Below are positions 44,901-54,576 of a stretch of 64,000 bases of DNA, one piece after another (positions within the stretch are counted from its first letter, which is position 1; each line of letters opens with the position of its first letter). Location of the stretch: positions 14,942,001 through 15,006,000 of the forward strand of contig CM121341.1 of assembly GCA_051530055.1 (NCBI GenBank), given 5' to 3'. This DNA is from Neoechinorhynchus agilis (taxonomy: Eukaryota > Acanthocephala). A program made the translations under genes and the position numbers. The notes below the pieces were generated by a model. The model had not been told where the DNA came from, did not search any database, and was given only the letters and a program-made list of their open reading frames with translations.

Positions 44901-45571
44901 TTACCCCGAAGACACATCCAGAATTCCAAAGAATGCGCGAAAAAACCTCAACAACTTCGTTCATTTCCCTTTATCGAACAAAACATTAACAATAAAAACT
45001 CCGCGGTTCTTGTTTTTAGCGAGGTCCCTAAGCATTTTTGTTTCATTGTTCATTTTTGGTTTATAGGGTGCCCAGCAATTCCACTGGGGAAGCCCCTTCC
45101 CACGGAATTTCTATATACATTATGGATCTTAAATTCATGTTAGCAACAAAGGTTCCGATTCAACAATACGTACAATGATGAGCGGTACACGCGGTGCTGT
45201 CTTTTGTGAATTACTTCGTTTTGATTCTTCTGTGCCTTTCAACGCCAACCTTTGCATTAATGCGGCCGTCCTATCTTCGTGCTCTCGACAAGGAACACGA
45301 ACGAGGCGTGAATGGAGTCGTTTTACGGCGTGCCACTTATGGGAACGAGAAGTCTGCATTTGACGTCAAGGTTCCTCTTCAGCTTCTTTTAACTTCAAGT
45401 GGCGATGGTCGTATGAGAATTAGACTTCCTCCTCACTACCGATTATGGGACCTCAGAGGTTTTTATAGGCCGGATACAGGATTAGTTCGCCTAGAAGTTG
45501 AATACGAACGAAATGGTCGCTTGACAAATGTTTGTTTTCTCGAGAGTGATGAACTAATTTTGCCAGATTAG
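41961..45571 (+). CDS. DNAJC11: DNAJC11-like mitochondrial J-domain protein, multi-exon
   Basis: Exon 1 41961-42323 encodes the J domain (YSLLGITRSATLKQIQNAF, HPD at residues 37-39, AYDILSDPDKRALYD, then TPAEI as in DNAJC11). Intron 1 is 606 nt (AAG|GTGAGC ... TTCTTAG|, phase 0). Exon 2 42930-43630 holds the beta-rich DNAJC11 core (VQVIAVTDLSNFI ... VSVILG). Intron 2 is 42 nt (GG|GTAAGT ... TTTTAAG|). Exon 3 from 43673 has the conserved membrane-adjacent helix (SVFYSLVLVAASYYASRKVF) and a charged coiled coil. Read straight on, exon 3 stops at 43898, but the family's C-terminal DUF3395 domain lies at ~45291-45571 (FDVKVPLQLLLTSSGDGRMR, LWDLRGFYRP, LTNVCFLESDELILPD). I therefore infer at least one further intron from near 43880 to ~45290; exact junctions are unresolved. 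In the family it acts at the mitochondrial MICOS/SAM complex in crista organisation. Confidence 0.85.
42661..42830. repeat. hairpin element in DNAJC11 intron 1
   Basis: The left arm 42661-42716 (TTCTTTGGTGATTCTTAAAA ... CAATATTTCGTCC) pairs with the right arm 42773-42830 (GGACGAAATATTGAG ... AATCACCAAAGAACA), about 55 bp with a few mismatches. The loop contains GTTTGTTTGTAAGTAAC and CAACCTGAAGAAGACG. Confidence 0.85.
44067..44238. repeat. hairpin element downstream of DNAJC11 exon 3
   Basis: Arms 44067-44140 and 44164-44238 form a ~74-bp stem with very few mismatches (ATTGTTTCAATTTCAATTAG / CTAATTGAAATTGAAACAAT). The loop is CTTCTTCAGTCAGATTGTTT plus GCA. Arms contain AATATAAATCTATTTCTGAG and AAGGCCGAAAATTTT. 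Confidence 0.92.
44528..44736. repeat. perfect 88-bp hairpin element
   Basis: The left arm 44528-44615 (GTGCGTTGGCGAATCCTGCC ... CTTCAGTCGG) is the exact reverse complement of 44648-44736, with a 32-nt loop, TATTGCTTGTAAGTTTTTAA and following. No mismatch seen by eye, so it is either very young or kept by gene conversion. It lies between DNAJC11 exon 3 and its C-terminal exon. Confidence 0.93.
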
Positions 45572-45598
45572 TGGTCTTTTGATCCTCTCCCATCAAAA

Positions 45599-45609
45599 CT
45601 TCGTTTCAG
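45599..45609 (+). promoter_or_regulatory. trans-splice-type acceptor at the RPL18 start
   Basis: TTCGTTTCAG ends exactly at the base before the RPL18 ATG. TTTCAG is the consensus nematode 3' splice site, and with only 38 nt from the DNAJC11 stop there is no room for a promoter, so trans-splicing of a polycistronic transcript is the simplest reading. Confidence 0.6.
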
Positions 45610-46230
45610 ATGGGTATTGACCTAGATCATCGCCATCTACGTAAAAGTCGCCGTGTCGCTACTCGTTCAAATGATCCATATTTAAATCTTCTTGTTAAAG
45701 TGTACCGATTTCTGGCTAGAAGAACTAAAAGTCGATTCAATGAAATCGTTCTGAAGCGTCTGTTCATGAGTCGTTCTAATCGTGGACCATTATCGCTTCT
45801 CCGTCTCATCCGTAATTACAAAGCTGCTCTAAGAGTCCGTGCCAAGGAATCTTCTACCGATACTAAGAAAGTCTTCAAAGCTCCAAGTCGACCAGTTGTT
45901 GCTGTTGTGGGTACTGTGACCGATGACCATCGACTCTATCACGTCCCTGAAGGCCTCCGGATCTGTGCTCTTCGTGTTACGGCTTCTGCCAGGGCCAGAA
46001 TCATCAAGGCTAAAGGAGAAGTTCTTACCTTCGATCAACTGGCTTATGCGTGTCCAACAGGGTCAAACTGTCTCCTTCTTAGAGGTCCGATGAAGTCCCG
46101 TAAAGTCTATAAGCATTTCGGACTTGCACCAGGACAGAAAGGAAGCAAAAGCAAACCTTATTCTATATCACATGGACCGAAGTTCGACCGCAATCGCCGT
46201 AAGAGAAGAGTTCATGGACTTAGAAAATAA
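45610..46230 (+). CDS. RPL18: 60S ribosomal protein L18 (eL18), 206 aa
   Basis: Intronless and complete. Diagnostic eL18 blocks: NLLVKVYRFLARRTKSRFNE, KRLFMSRSNRGPLSLLRLIR, GTVTDDHRLYHVPEGLRICA, ALRVTASARARIIKAKGEVL, TFDQLAYACPTGSNCLLLRG, RKVYKHFGLAPG and the basic tail GPKFDRNRRKRRVHGLRK. It is ~18 residues longer than human L18, mainly an insertion around residues 75-95 (RVRAKESSTDTKKVFKAPS). Role: structural protein of the large ribosomal subunit. It sits 38 nt after DNAJC11, and its stop codon overlaps an AATAAA (46226-46231) that can serve as its poly(A) signal. Confidence 0.97.
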   Translation: MGIDLDHRHLRKSRRVATRSNDPYLNLLVKVYRFLARRTKSRFNEIVLKRLFMSRSNRGPLSLLRLIRNYKAALRVRAKESSTDTKKVFKAPSRPVVAVVGTVTDDHRLYHVPEGLRICALRVTASARARIIKAKGEVLTFDQLAYACPTGSNCLLLRGPMKSRKVYKHFGLAPGQKGSKSKPYSISHGPKFDRNRRKRRVHGLRK

Positions 46231-46440
46231 AGGTGTCGTTCGTGCTTTTAGGTGCTTCAATTCCACTCACACTTTTTATTTAAATTTAGGATTTAATGTC
46301 TATTTTTCCATATTGTATTGTTTGAACGAAATGAATTTTTAAACTGTTTGCTATATTTTTAGTTATTAAATTGCCTAGAATATATTTAAATAATTTCGTT
46401 GAAATTAAAAATTTAGAAAACTCTTTCAAAACATTTCTAG

Positions 46441-46806
46441 ATGGGACCGAAACAAACAGGAAAGAAAGACTCTAAAGCAGCTACCAAACCGAAGCAGTCT
46501 TCGGGAGGTGGCAAACAGAAAAAGAAAAAGTGGTCAAAGGGAAAAGTTCGTGAGAAGCTCACAAATGCTGTCCTGTTCGATGCCGCTACATTTGACAAAC
46601 TCTTGAAGGAAGTTCCTGCCTATAAAATGATCACACCGAGCATTATCAGCGAGCGATTAAAGATTCGAATTTCATTGGCACAAGGTGGCATCAATGAACT
46701 TCTCAGGCGTGGACTTATAAAACAAATCGTCTCTCATCATGAACAAAAAGTTTACGCCAGAGCCACACTTGACACGGCCACTGATGTAGCCGGAGGACAG
46801 GAGTGA
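46441..46806 (+). CDS. RPS25: 40S ribosomal protein S25 (eS25), 121 aa
   Basis: Complete: Lys-rich N-terminal tail ([20 protein letters not shown]), then [60 protein letters not shown]. Length is as in other animals. eS25 lies on the head of the small subunit near the mRNA exit and is needed for some IRES-driven initiation. An acceptor-like TTTCTAG lies directly before the ATG, with 210 nt after the RPL18 stop. Third member of the operon-like run. Confidence 0.97.
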   Translation: MGPKQTGKKDSKAATKPKQSSGGGKQKKKKWSKGKVREKLTNAVLFDAATFDKLLKEVPAYKMITPSIISERLKIRISLAQGGINELLRRGLIKQIVSHHEQKVYARATLDTATDVAGGQE

Positions 46807-47209
46807 CGACGATGAAAAATAGTGTGGTTAATATATCATTCTTATTGAATGTATCCGTTTAAAAACAGTTTAAACACTTCTTGAAATAAGAATTTCCTGG
46901 TGAACAACTCCGATCGAAATTTATTTTAGTGTTCACTATGACTGAATATTACGCGTAGTATGCAATATTATCGTCCACGATGTATGCTACAACGAAATGT
47001 AATGGAAAAAATGAGGGAGTTGTGATTTTTAGGACAATCAAAGGAAATTTATATTAAAGATTTCATTCTGGTTGTTAGATATGATATTAATTTGGATCGT
47101 TAAGGACGAATATATTTCGGCTGATTGAATCAGTCATTGTCAATTCTGTTACTTGTAAGTTTTCACGGCGTAACACGAAATCCATATCTTTACTAAAAAA
47201 TGAGCACCA
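46807..47209. other. intergenic; contains a hairpin-family motif
   Basis: At 47100-47170 a TATTTCGGCTGATTGAATCA stem and TTACTTGTAAGTTTTCA recall the loop of the hairpins at 42.7 and 44.5 kb. No gene. Confidence 0.4.
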
Positions 47210-48825
47210 TCAAATTACCTACTCATGGTATTTTTTTACGTAAATCGATATTCCGCCAAAATCGAGAAAATTATAAATATCGATTACGCGAAACACGAAT
47301 TTACATTAACACCAAAATTTATTAATAATAACAACAAATATCAATAAATTATCCATTTAAAGCCATAAGTAAAAACTGGCTGAATAATTCCGTCAGTGTT
47401 CGATAATTTAGAACAATGAAGTGGTGGTTCAAATATTCCAAGACTTTCGCGCGTCGAAAAGTAGTTCACTTCTCCCATCTTCCTGGTATATTTTTGTCGA
47501 CTATCCGTCATATTGTAACCTAATTTATTCATGGCCCGTGTCCGTGTATTCGAAAGCCATTTACAGATTTGTCTTTTTGTAAGACCTTAAATTTTTAATC
47601 AGCCTTGTCTTAATCTCAATTTTAACAAACTTACCCGTATTCATCATCGCAGCATCGATCTCTTCGTTATTCATAAAGGGATGTGAGAAATGGCGATCAA
47701 ACCAATCACTTAGATAGAAGATTTGGTACTTTGTAAATCTTCGATTCGGTACTACGTTTTCATGACCGAATACATTCATCGTTATTCGATTGTATTCTTC
47801 AGTCTAATGATTTGCATACGAAAGGTAATGCTTGAAATGGTGATAGTTGGGCAATCGACAGGGAAACTTCAGCCAATCAGAGTACGAGAATATTGAGCAA
47901 TTGAATCTTTTATTACGGTAATACTTTGACCATTATGATATTCTGTAATGGATCAAAAGAAATCCGTGGCAAATAAAACTCTCTTTTATCTTTTTGTTCA
48001 GTTTATTGCTCAATATTAATTGATTGATCCAAATTCCATAGATCAAGAAGTATTTGAGATAATGCAGTCATTTCATATCGCACAATGCAATAATATAAAA
48101 GAAAGCCGACGAATGTGAAAATGTCAAGAATTACAATAGGTTAAAAAAATTAAGATCTTGATCACAAAAAGGATTGTTTTGCATTTAATTTTGCGTCGTT
48201 TTTTAAGCTCCTTTATAAGCCAGCAATGTCGTAATTCAATTTAAATGCATTCAGCACACGTTACTTGATTCGGTATTTTTTGCGTTGTTGACCTTACGAA
48301 AAGCCACAATTAATAGCGAATTTGTAAATGGGTCAAATCATGAAAGTTTACGGTTGTTGTAAAAAAGATGAACTCATCGGCACTTTGTTGTTATAATTCA
48401 ATACTCCACAATCCTAATTAATGGAGATTCTCACCAAAAAATTTTCTTTTCTGCAATTATGCGCATTGTGATCATCTTATTATCTCTCTCCAGCTTTAAG
48501 AATGCCATCAATCCTAAAATTAATTTTGGAATCTTAGGTGTGCATATGGGTGACTAACAGAAACCTCATTTTTATGGAAATATTATAGAGTTATTTCATC
48601 CAACATTGCTTAATTCTCTAAGGGATCATGGAGGCAAAAACAACTAACTTACTCCGTGCATCTGATCTATTTTGTTCGCTTCAGTTTTAGGAAATTTAAA
48701 AACGCTTAAGGTTTTCCGTCAGTTATAACCTATAGATTTGCAATAAAGTTTTGGCAAATATTCTGAAAATAAGCCAATGAAAAAGTTTTAGCTGAAAATA
48801 AGTTTGTAGTCGCAAATGGTGTAGA
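47210..48825. repeat. triplicated segment, copy A
   Basis: It recurs in the same orientation at 50030-51510 (copy B) and, for its left ~1 kb, inverted at 51511-52500 (copy C). A and C are ~98 percent identical; B is clearly more diverged. Each carries the mini TALE homeobox gene. Confidence 0.88.
47341..47779 (-). CDS. mini TALE-class homeodomain protein, copy A, 129 aa
   Basis: Exon 1 is 47779-47635 and exon 2 is 47585-47341, with a 49-nt GTAAGT...TTTAAG intron. Spliced, residues ~8-70 form a homeodomain: RRFTKYQIFYLSDWF (helix 1), SHPFMNNEEIDAAMMNTG (helix 2), LTKRQICKWLSNTRTRAMNK (helix 3). From the helix-1 Trp/Phe to W48 the spacing is 33 residues, exactly as in MEIS/PBX and MAT-alpha2, so it has the three-residue TALE extension (HPF where TALE has NPY). 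W48, N51 and R53 equivalents (W58, N61, R63) are present. The C-terminal 60 residues are novel. It differs from copy C by about three residues. No MEIS or PBC domain. Start is the ATG at 47779; promoter unknown. Confidence 0.75.
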
Positions 48826-49058
48826 CGCGACTTTGTAGGCACTAGGATCTGAAAACCAAAAAATAATTCTTTGAGTGGCTTTTAACTTGAATTATTCAAT
48901 AAATTTGATGCGTTGTGGACAACTGCTATTGATGTTCAAACCACAACTATGAACGCTTACATTTAGAACATCAAAAGCTGCACTTCAGTTGCTATGGTAA
49001 CGGATGTTAAACGCAGAGCACTTATTACTTTTATTTTGACAACGCTTTATATTCATCA

Positions 49059-49538
49059 ATGGGGGCAGCTTGGCTTAGATCATTATTCTGCAGCTTTTAT
49101 GGTCAGCCTCGTACCGTGAAGAAGATCAAAGCGAGGAGTCGTATTCAAGTCAAAAAGCAAAGATCGTTAGCGCTATGTAAAAAAAGCCAAGCGAAGATGG
49201 ATGAGGAACCTGGGCTTGAAAATGTAATGGCACAGTTAACAAGGGAGAACAGCCCAGAATCAAATTTTGATTTTGAAACAAGAACAACAACCATTAAGAT
49301 TGTTGGTAGGAAAAGCCGAAAGGAACAGCCTTCCTTACAAGGCAAGACAGTACCGCTGCCAATTGAGGCAAGCAGGAGGTCGTCATCGCATATCATTGTT
49401 CATCCAATGCCGCCGATCCCAGGCCAAGATGATGGTCATTATTTGAGGGTAACTCAGTCACTGGAGTACGCCATGAAGGCTTGTGGATTGAAACCGAAGG
49501 AAAGAGTATCACGTGCTTTGGATGTACTGGTCGATTAA
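49059..49538 (+). CDS. unrecognised basic protein, 159 aa
   Basis: ATG at 49059, stop at 49538. The N-terminus is basic (KKIKARSRIQVKKQRSLALC), a possible nuclear signal. The middle is Ser/Pro-rich, and the C-terminus is helical (YLRVTQSLEYAMKACGLKPK, ERVSRALDVLVD). A hydrophobic start (MGAAWLRSLFCSFYG) is too weak for a signal peptide; the ATG at 49197 (MDEEPGLENVMAQL) is an alternative start. No family recognised. It lies between copies A and B of the TALE segment but is not itself repeated. Confidence 0.55.
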   Translation: MGAAWLRSLFCSFYGQPRTVKKIKARSRIQVKKQRSLALCKKSQAKMDEEPGLENVMAQLTRENSPESNFDFETRTTTIKIVGRKSRKEQPSLQGKTVPLPIEASRRSSSHIIVHPMPPIPGQDDGHYLRVTQSLEYAMKACGLKPKERVSRALDVLVD

Positions 49539-50029
49539 ATGAAATTAAATTGTTTGTGATGACTGATTTAGAAAAACTATTTTAACTTTTCAACTGTAGA
49601 TTAAATTCATTTAAAAAAGACATACGGTTCATCTCCGGTGGTCTGCAAAACTATAGATGTATCAATTTTATACCATTTTTAATGGTTAACATAGCAGATG
49701 ACATTTTCCTCCAATATCAATTATATTTGGAGATGAAAGATGTTTTATACGCACTTCCATTACCTACTGTAAAATTTGAAATAACTAGTTGAATTCAGAA
49801 ATGTAGCCGCATCATAATTTTTCATATATCATTGAAAGTGTTCGTATTAAACTCTTGTCTTAGACCATTTGAATTTCCAAAAAATCCTGAAATTTCCATA
49901 TCAATACAATTCGTCCGTATATAAATTATGAAAGCGCGGCATTATTTAATTTTTTGATTATAATATTTTCCCGTTTGTCGAAAATAATTAGAATAACGGA
50001 AAACAACGAAAACAATACTATTAAATTAC
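49539..50029. other. intergenic before copy B
   Basis: AT-rich, no gene or repeat recognised. Confidence 0.4.
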
Positions 50030-51510
50030 CAGCTCACGGTAATTTTTTACGCAAATAAATCTGTATTCTGCAAAAACCCAGAAATTTATGAGTATCGATT
50101 GCGCCAAACGCGAATTAAAATTAACGCCAAATTTTATTATTAATAATAAATATCAATAATTTCCCTCTTTTAAAACAATAAGTAAAAATGGGATCGATGA
50201 TAATTCTGTCAGTATTGGAAAATTTAGAATGAGCAACAGGTTGTTCTAATATTCCAAGACTTTCTCGCGTCGAAAAGTAGTTCACTTGTCCCATCTTCCT
50301 GGTATATTTTTGTCGACTATCCGCCATATTGTAACCTAATTTTTTCATGGCCCGTGTCCGTGTATTCGAAAGCCTTTTACAAATTTATCTTTTTGTAAGA
50401 CCTTAAATTTTTAATCAGCCTTATCTTAATCTCAATTTCAACAAACTTACCCGTGTTAATAATCGCAGCGTCAATCTTTTCGTTATTCATAAAGGGATGT
50501 GAGAAGTGACGTTCGTTTGAAATGGTGATAGTTGAGTAATCAACATGGAAACTTTAGCCAATCAGAGTACGAGAATATGTAGCAATTTAATCTTTTATTA
50601 CAGTAATACTTTAACCATGGTGTTATTCTGTGATTTATCAAAAGAATTCCGTGACACAAAAAGCTCTCTTTTATCGTTTTGTTCAGTTTATTGCTCAATA
50701 ATAATTGACTTATCTAGATTCCACAGATTAAGGAGTATTTGAGATAATGCAGTCATTTCATATCGCACAATGCAATAGTATAAAGGAATGCTGACGAATA
50801 TGAAAATGTCAAGAATTAAAATGTGTTGAAAGAAATTTAAGATCTTGATCACAAAAAGCATTGTTTCACATTTAATTATGCGTCGTTTTTAAACTCCCTT
50901 ATAATGCAGCTATGTCATAATTCATTTTAAGTGCATTCAGCACACGTTACTTGCTTCGGTATTTTATGTTTATGATTTTACGAAAAGCTACAATGAATAA
51001 CGGATTCATAAATTGGTAAAATCATGAATGTTTACGGTTGTAGTAAAAAGATGGACTCATAGGAACGATGTTGTTGTAATTCAATATTCTACAATCCCAA
51101 TTAATGGAGATCCATATCAAAAAAATTTCTTTTGTTCATTTGAATCAAGAATGGATTAATTTTCAAAACCACTTAAATAGATACCACTTTTGAATTTTTC
51201 AATAAAAAAAACGATGTCCAAATTGCATTTGTTCATTAATTTCTCTGCATTATATTGAACTGAAGATAAAATTTTGAAATATGCTTTACCGATTTAGCGT
51301 TTAATTTGCAACATCTTTCTAACAAATAAAGTTGTTTTGAATAGGTCGCACTTATTACAGACTACATTTAGAAAATTAATAACGCTTAAGGTTTTTTTAG
51401 ATATAATCTACAGATTTGCAAAAAGTTTTAGCCAAATATTCTGGAAATAAGCATATGAAAAAGTTTTAGCTGAAAATAAGTTTCTAATCGCAAATGGTGT
51501 TGAAAAAAAT
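50030..51510. repeat. triplicated segment, copy B
   Basis: Direct copy of 47210-48825 with many substitutions and several indels. Its homeobox gene is broken. It abuts inverted copy C at ~51511. Confidence 0.85.
50121..50520 (-). pseudogene. TALE homeobox copy B, degenerate
   Basis: The exon 2 equivalent is readable (KLGYNMADSRQKYTRKMGQV, NYFSTRESLGIL) and the intron is kept. About 150 bp containing the ATG and homeodomain helix 1 is deleted at ~50517, W48 is changed to Arg, and the C-terminus has shifted to a new end. It cannot encode the homeodomain. Confidence 0.8.
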
Positions 51511-52500
51511 TACGAAAAATTAAATGCAAAACAATGCTTTTTGTGATCAATATCTTAAATTTTTTTAAACCTATTTTAATTCTTGACATTTTCACATTCG
51601 TCGGCTTTCTTTTATATTATTGCATTGTGCGATATGAAATGACTGCATTATCTCAAATACTTCTTGATCTATAGAATCTGGATCAATCAATTAATATTGA
51701 GCAATAAACTGAACAAAAAGATACAAGAGAGTTTTATTTGCCACGGATTTCTTTTGATCCATTACAGAATATCATAATGGTAAAAGTATTACTGTAATAA
51801 AAGATTCAATTGCTCAATATTCTCGTACTCTGATTGGCTGAAGTTTCCCTGTCGATTGCCCAACTATCACCATTTCAAGCATTACCTTTCGTATGCAAAT
51901 CATTAGACTGAAGAATACAATCGAATAACGATGAATGTATTCGGTCATGAAAACGTAGTACCGAATCGAAGATTTACAAAGTACCAAATCTTCTATCTAA
52001 GTGATTGGTTTGATCGCCATTTCTCACATCCCTTTATGAATAACGAAGAGATCGATGCTGCGATGATGAATACGGGTAAGTTTGTTAAAATTGAGATTAA
52101 GACAAGGCTGATTAAAAATTTAAGGTCTTACAAAAAGACAAATCTGTAAATGGCTTTCGAATACACGGACACGGGCCATGAATAAATTAGGTTACAATAT
52201 GACGGATAGTCGACAAAAATATACCAGGAAGATGGGAGAAGTGAACTACTTTTCGACGCGCGAAAGTCTTGGAATATTTGATCCACCGCTTCATTGTTCT
52301 AAATTATCGAAAACTGACGGAATTACTCAGCCAGTTTTTACTTATGGCTTTAAATGGATAATTTATTGATATTTGTTGTTATTATTAATAAATTTTGGTG
52401 TTAATGTAAATTCGTGTTTCGCGTAATCGATATTTATAATTTTCTCGATTTTGGCAGAATATCGATTTACGTAAAAAATACCATGAGTAGGTAATTTGAT
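51511..52500. repeat. triplicated segment, copy C (inverted)
   Basis: Reverse complement of 47210-48200, ~98 percent identical by eye, so copied from A recently. Its left edge meets copy B head to head. Confidence 0.88.
51931..52369 (+). CDS. mini TALE-class homeodomain protein, copy C, 129 aa
   Basis: Exon 1 is 51931-52075 and exon 2 is 52125-52369, with an intron of 49 nt (G|GTAAGTTTG ... AATTTAAG|GT). The junction creates Gly-49, giving MMNTGLTKRQICKWLSNTRT. Same protein as copy A except for substitutions in the C-terminal tail (GIFDPPLHCSKLSKTDGITQ versus GIFEPPLHCSKLSNTDGIIQ). The homeodomain is unchanged between A and C. With no second domain it may act as a competitor or DNA-binding module; that is inference. 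Confidence 0.75.
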
Positions 52501-53039
52501 ATTGATTAAATTTTTTGGGGTATGTATTACGCTTAAAGGGCCAAATCTTGTAATTCTCGTTGTATATGATGATCGCTTGTTTGCCCGATTTTCTTAATAA
52601 ACTATATTTTAAAATTACCTAATTTGTTTTATTCGTCCTCTGTAAATTCTTAAGCTTAGAGAGTAATCTCAATTTTTTTTACTTTTTTAAACTTCAACTT
52701 TTGAAGTTGCTTTCGCTAGTTCGTATTTTCTCCTCGTTATAATTCTAAATTAAAATTTCCTCGTTTATAAATAATGAAAAGTATGCACATTCGCTTATAT
52801 CGATTTTTACACTAATGCTTTATCCTAAAATTAACTATTTACTGTTAAAAACTAACATTTTTAAAAATTCTTTTGATTAGATTATTTGCCACACTTTAAT
52901 AAATCCTAACAACAAAAGAAATCAGTTTCTAGCAAGATTTCGCATTTTTGAGTAAAAAATTAGTTTTATTAATTCGCAAATAAATTCTGAAACTTTTTTT
53001 TAACAAGAGCATACATAATTTATAGTTTCTTCGACGCCC
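52501..53039. other. intergenic, nothing recognised
   Basis: Very AT-rich spacer between the inverted TALE segment and the retroelement. Confidence 0.4.
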
Positions 53040-54230
53040 CTATTCATCGGCGCAGGCCAAAATGCTAGCCGCATTGCCCCGCTGCACCGCAATGCTTATT
53101 TTTTGGGCTAGGAACGAAGTCGATCTTGGCTCTCCAGTCGCCGCGTTGATTCGTTTCCCCAATTCCTTCACGAGGGCCAGTGCCGACCCTCCCAAGGCCC
53201 CATACGTTTCCACACCGAAGGGGACAAAATGGTAATTTCGGATTAGCTCCCTGTATTTTGAGCATTTACGATCCTCTGCAGCCGTCGCCGCTCCTCCTGG
53301 ACCTTTTTTCGAGTGGCTGATGTTGGAGTTTGCCAACGTGTCCACACACGTTGCATCCCACAACAAACATTTTCCCTCCCGCCAAGGAAATACGGTCACG
53401 CCATCAGGGCGTCTTCCATCTAATCTACAAAGATTAGTGGGTTCTAGAATGTTTGGAAGGGAAAGCGTTTTTAGAGTCCTACTCAGAATGGCATTGATTT
53501 CAGCATGCCTTGGAAATCGTCCCGATGACGTCTTGCATATGAGACCGTGTCTCCCCGAAGAGTCCACTATAGTGCCGCAGCGGCAGCGATGCGGGATGCA
53601 AATCGGTAGGCCTAATCTCAAGGATACTGCGATCCTGGCGACTGAGTCAGCAAGGAGAGTTCCAAGTTTCCCTTCAGGGAGGGCATTCAACCACGCTCCC
53701 GACTCCTTCGTGGAACAGGCTACCAGCCGGACCTGAGACACCTCATCCAGAAGATCTTTGAAAGAGTTGTGAATCTTCTGAACGAGAGGAATGTCCCAAG
53801 ACGACTGCTTGCACTCATTTGCGGGGAGCTGGTTGATGCCTGTCAATCGATGCCATTGATATAATCCTGTTTCAAAGATCGCATCCTTCAGCGATTTGCC
53901 TAAAATGGCATCGACATAGACTTTACTTGCCCGGCAAGAGGAGAGGAAGGCAGGTAAAGCGACGTCTGAAGTGGTGCGAACTCCCAAACCACCATAAGCC
54001 GTGGGAAAAGTAGCCTGTCGCCAACCTGTGTCAGAAAATTTGACATTCAATATATGTTTCAGCTGCTTACGAATTACCCCGTCGAGCTCTGCTAACAATT
54101 TGTCTTCTCCGAAACATGGAGCTGCTCTTAGCTTATGAAGCAATTTCGGCATATAGAGGCAATTCTTGATCAAGAAGAGACCCTCATGTGCCGAAAGCTC
54201 AGAAGTTCGGCCGCAGAGCAACTCCGTTTT
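53040..54230 (-). mobile_element. RT/nuclease retroelement, open 393-codon 3' part
   Basis: One minus-strand frame (54221-53040). The N-terminal third is an RT thumb/connector typical of invertebrate retroelement RTs (LIKNCLYMPKLLHKLRAAPC, LNVKFSDTGWRQATFPTAYG, GGLGVRTTSDVALPAFLSS). Then comes a CxC...HxxxC zinc-like cluster (HRCRCGTIVDSSGRHGLIC). Next is a block LCRLDGRRPDGVTVFPWREG, KCLLWDATCVDTLA, which looks like a PD-(D/E)xK-type nuclease core, and the tail VAVQRGNAAS-type (QKISIAVQRGNAASILA). Most likely a non-LTR retroelement with a restriction-like endonuclease; the class is not certain. The RT catalytic half is missing from this copy. It looks young because the frame is open. Relatives: 13940-14280, 16325-16545, 34511-35701. 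Confidence 0.72.
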
Positions 54231-54576
54231 CGGGTATATATACTTTCACTGGATAAATTTTGAACACTCGATTTTATAGCACGATTATTTTTATAGGGAA
54301 CTACTACTAACTGTCCTAACTGAGCGCATTATTTATTAAAATAAAATTGGAGCGTTGACTTCCACTAAATTTATTCTTACTTCCCTTATACATGACACGC
54401 GGCTTCCCCGGCGTTTAAAGCAACGAATAAAAAATATTCTTAATTCCTGTAGTTTCCCAGAAAAGCGGAGTATATGATTGAACAATAAAAAAATTCAACA
54501 GGGTATTTCAAAAGTTTATAGCATTTCTAGTGAGCATTCTTTTGTCGAGCTACTTTTATCTTAAAAGTAATAAAAA
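54231..54576. other. spacer between retroelement and satellite
   Basis: AT-rich, no feature. Confidence 0.4.

Noticed and set aside
45610-46230. Ribosomal protein S4
   Set aside because: First thought from the basic composition; blocks such as FLARRTKSRFNE and KRLFMSRSNRGPLS identify eL18 instead.
47110-47165. Complete hairpin element
   Set aside because: Only a short stem and the loop motif are visible; no long second arm, so recorded only as a relic.
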